Part shown: positions 15,351 to 17,619 of the stretch, one piece after another
Numbering within the stretch: the first letter of the stretch is position 1
Layout of the letters: each line of letters starts with the position of its first letter
Assembly (NCBI GenBank): GCA_963751355.1
Contig: CAVVVS010000038.1
Coordinates: 1-17,619, forward strand
Direction of reading: 5' to 3'
Origin: CAVVVS01 sp963751355
Lineage (GTDB): Bacteria > Bacteroidota > Ignavibacteria > Ignavibacteriales > Ignavibacteriaceae
Length of the DNA stretch: 17,619 bases
Made by a program: the position numbers and the translations under genes
Notes under the pieces: generated by a model
Seen by the model: the letters and a program-made list of their open reading frames with translations, nothing else
The model's database searches: none
Told to the model about the DNA's origin: nothing

Positions 15351-17495
15351 ATGAAAAAAATATTTACGATTTTATTCACGGTTTTATTAACTCTAAACGG
15401 ATTTAATTACATGTCTGGACAAGCACTAAAAGTCTCGGATAAATATTTGCAGATCGAAGCAAAGGGAGATGACCCGCTGTATACAACGTATGCCGCATCT
15501 ATGGAACGTTCCCGTTTATACGGTGATAAAGCATATAAGATGGATTATTATTCGTGCGGCTTGCCTGTAAATTACTGGTCTGATCATGCCGGGAAATTGT
15601 ACAACGTATGGAAAGTGAATAAAGTTGTAATAGATAAAATGAGCGAGTTCCATAAAAAACCGGTGGTCACCGCTTCATTTCCTGATCTTTCATTATTGGA
15701 ATATCAACCGTATAACGGTGTGCAAGTCTTCGAAACGTTCCTGGTATACAGTTCAAAGATTGCCGTAATTGATATGAAGATAAAAAATATAAGCATGGAT
15801 ACGGTTAATATAGAAGTTTATCCCGTGCTTGATATTCCCGATGATTCTTTAAGAATAGAAAATTATGATTCTAAAAATAACGGCTACGTATTACATCATT
15901 ACGAAACAAAGAAGAGACTAATCAGCAATTTATATAAAGATTATCCGTATCCTACGCACATGACTGACTTTTTTACAGCTAATATTAAACCATATTCGTA
16001 CGGCGGATATAACGGGGATATGACACAATTTTATTACGAAATAAAAAAGAACGATTCGCTGAATGTAAAAACAAATGGTCAGGTAGATTTTGCTGCACTA
16101 CATGGAAAATTTTCTCTTGCCCCTGGAGAAGTAAAAGATGTCAGGTATATCAGAGGAATACAGGGGAGGGATGAAAAACTTCAAGAGTTGGTAGAACAAA
16201 TAAATAAATTAAAAAATGAATCGCTTCAAAAATACGTTGATGCCGATGTGAAATTATTTTCTTCAATTCCCAGGATAAAATTTAAAACCAAAGCGGAAAA
16301 GCTCGTTTATCTGGGTGCGTTCAATCTTGTTCGCGGATGTATGCTGCCGCCGTTTGAAAAGACTTCTTACAATTATTATATCTTTTCAAGAAATCCGGTT
16401 TGGGGATGGGGAAACGGACATCAGGTTTTACACGAATCTTTAAGTATGATTCCTTATTCATATCTCGATGCTAAATCGGCGGAAAATTCGCAGCGGGTTT
16501 ACATGGAACAGCAAGGAAAGGACGGATTAATTGCATACAGGCACGGTCCGCGCGGTCCTCAAACTTATCCTCATGAGGGAAAACCGACCACGTCTGCTCC
16601 TTTCTTTTCGTGGGAGAATTGGGATATCTATAAGGTCAGTAAGGATAAAAAATTTCTAAAGGAAGCTTATAAATCAGGCTCCGAATATGTTGAATGGCTT
16701 GAGAAGAACCGGGATGAAGATCACGACGGGTTATTTGAATGGGGTCCCTATGGATTGATTGAAAATGTCCGGGATTGGTTCAACGTTATATTCCAGGTGC
16801 ATAAAAAAAGATATCTCGATATACCAAGTGAAGACATCAGCAATCACCTAGAAGATCTGGATCTTTCCTTGATGGTAGTTAATGAAATGAAATCGCTGTC
16901 CAAAATGGCTGATGCCCTTGGGGATCAAAAGGGAAAAGAAAAATGGCTGAAAAAAGCAAATCACATTGCCGATTTAATTAATAAAACTATGTGGGATACG
17001 GAAACAGGATTTTATTATCACGTGGATAAAGTTCATCATTCATTTATGTATAAAGGTAAAAGTTTAAAGCGACAGGAAATAATCGGATTTCTTGCTTTAT
17101 GGGCGGGAGTTGCACCGAAGGACCGTGCCGAAATTCTTGTAAAAAAACTTCTAAATCCCAAAAAATTCTGGAGAAAATACGGAATCCCTACCTTAGCTGC
17201 TGACGATCCCTTGTACAGTGCTGACGTTGATCAATGCTGTAAATGGAATGGGCCAGTTTGGCTGTTGTGGGATTATATGGTTGTAAGAGGATTAAGAGAT
17301 TACGGGTATAATAAAATTGCCGACGAAGTATCGGATAAAATGATGCTAGCTGTAACTACTCAATTATCTAAAAATCACAATTTCTGGGAATCATTTTCAC
17401 CTGATAACGATATATTGAATTCGCCTTCAAATTATATCTGGGATTCGATTATGGCCAAAGTACTTATTGATAAATACAATGAGAAGACTAAATAA
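15351..17495 (+). CDS. Divergent GH63-like glycosidase without sorting domain
   Basis: This is a 714-residue exported GH63-like paralogue. The ATG at 15351 gives a normal signal peptide (about 1-24, ending YMSGQ). The N-terminal beta-sandwich (about 25-300: LYTTYAASMERSR, KPVVTASFPDLS) precedes the toroid (about 313-710: RGCMLPPFEK, RNPVWGWGNGHQVLHESLS, NRDEDHDGLFEWG). The candidate acid is D475 (IENVRD) and the base E680 (FWESFSPD). It differs from its paralogues after the acid: the VWDQVG segment is replaced by FQVHKKRYLDIPSED. A few extra residues carrying a CysCys pair (DVDQCCK) precede WNGPVW. Both changes flank the expected substrate pocket, so it may act on a different linkage or sugar. 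It ends without a T9SS domain. It is the last complete gene of the block, 96 bases after the previous stop. Function beyond a GH63-type hydrolase is not resolved. Confidence 0.88.
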   Translation: MKKIFTILFTVLLTLNGFNYMSGQALKVSDKYLQIEAKGDDPLYTTYAASMERSRLYGDKAYKMDYYSCGLPVNYWSDHAGKLYNVWKVNKVVIDKMSEFHKKPVVTASFPDLSLLEYQPYNGVQVFETFLVYSSKIAVIDMKIKNISMDTVNIEVYPVLDIPDDSLRIENYDSKNNGYVLHHYETKKRLISNLYKDYPYPTHMTDFFTANIKPYSYGGYNGDMTQFYYEIKKNDSLNVKTNGQVDFAALHGKFSLAPGEVKDVRYIRGIQGRDEKLQELVEQINKLKNESLQKYVDADVKLFSSIPRIKFKTKAEKLVYLGAFNLVRGCMLPPFEKTSYNYYIFSRNPVWGWGNGHQVLHESLSMIPYSYLDAKSAENSQRVYMEQQGKDGLIAYRHGPRGPQTYPHEGKPTTSAPFFSWENWDIYKVSKDKKFLKEAYKSGSEYVEWLEKNRDEDHDGLFEWGPYGLIENVRDWFNVIFQVHKKRYLDIPSEDISNHLEDLDLSLMVVNEMKSLSKMADALGDQKGKEKWLKKANHIADLINKTMWDTETGFYYHVDKVHHSFMYKGKSLKRQEIIGFLALWAGVAPKDRAEILVKKLLNPKKFWRKYGIPTLAADDPLYSADVDQCCKWNGPVWLLWDYMVVRGLRDYGYNKIADEVSDKMMLAVTTQLSKNHNFWESFSPDNDILNSPSNYIWDSIMAKVLIDKYNEKTK

Positions 17496-17608
17496 AAAGA
17501 TATTTAAGTATTTCTTCTAACAAATATTAAAAACTGTTAACCGGAATGAATAAAATAATAAAATATTGAAGTGTAATCGTTTTATAATAAAATTCAAGGA
17601 AAGATATA

Positions 17609-17619
17609 ATGATTAAAAA
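17609..17619 (+). CDS. Possible start of the next gene (truncated at the window edge)
   Basis: An ATG followed by ATT AAA begins 11 bases before the window end. AAGGAAAG (17597-17604) lies upstream at suitable Shine-Dalgarno spacing. Met-Ile-Lys would fit the basic start of another signal peptide, but only three codons are visible, so the call rests on the ribosome binding site and the same-strand context. Confidence 0.35.

Noticed and set aside
17500..17527. Short inverted repeat ATATTT...AAATAT after the last complete gene
   Set aside because: Six A/T pairs with a 16-base loop and no T-tract are expected by chance in this composition; it is not enough for a terminator.
17583..17588. TATAAT box before the possible gene at 17609
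   Set aside because: There is no -35 element at normal spacing (the nearest TTGAAG is only 11 bases upstream), and such boxes are frequent in AT-rich spacer.

Overview
The window comes from an AT-rich bacterium, most likely of the Ignavibacteria/Bacteroidota side of the FCB group. The main clue is three C-terminal type A type IX secretion (T9SS) sorting domains with the motif NYPNPFNP followed by VYDxxG, SSGVYF/SSGIYF and a final short basic tail. This form is typical of Ignavibacteria, Caldithrix and related lineages. All genes lie on the + strand and nearly all begin with an export signal peptide, so the window encodes an extracellular or envelope glycan-processing locus. No transporter, SusC/SusD pair, regulator, RNA gene, mobile element or CRISPR array is visible.

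Block 1 (1-6684) holds three closely spaced genes, each ending in a T9SS sorting domain. They are a 5'-truncated GH63-like (alpha/alpha)6-toroid glycosidase, a longer GH63-like paralogue with an inserted fibronectin III-like region (1350-4427), and a right-handed beta-helix protein with a carbohydrate-binding-like beta-sandwich (4429-6684, 1 base after the previous gene). A perfect 11-bp stem overlapping the last stop codon probably ends this unit.

A 141-base gap (6685-6825) follows. It carries a long imperfect inverted repeat (6752-6806) ending 19 bases before the next start codon.

Block 2 (6826-17495) holds four exported proteins with no recognisable sorting domain. They are a TIM-barrel glycosidase-like protein fused to a formylglycine-generating-enzyme-like (FGE-like) domain without the catalytic cysteines (6826-9609), an amidotransferase-like domain fused to a six-hairpin glycosidase of the debranching-enzyme type (9659-13087), and two more GH63-like paralogues (13161-15254 and 15351-17495). 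A further gene may begin at 17609.

Four of the seven genes are therefore GH63-like paralogues that keep the Asp/Glu catalytic pair but differ around the substrate site. A reasonable inference is stepwise extracellular trimming of a branched or heterogeneous oligosaccharide, probably containing alpha-linked glucose or mannose. Block 1 enzymes would be secreted or anchored by T9SS, and block 2 enzymes would stay in the periplasm or outer envelope. The actual substrate cannot be read from the sequence. Apart from the fusions and the inverted repeat, this is a recognisable kind of carbohydrate-degradation cluster rather than a clearly new system.
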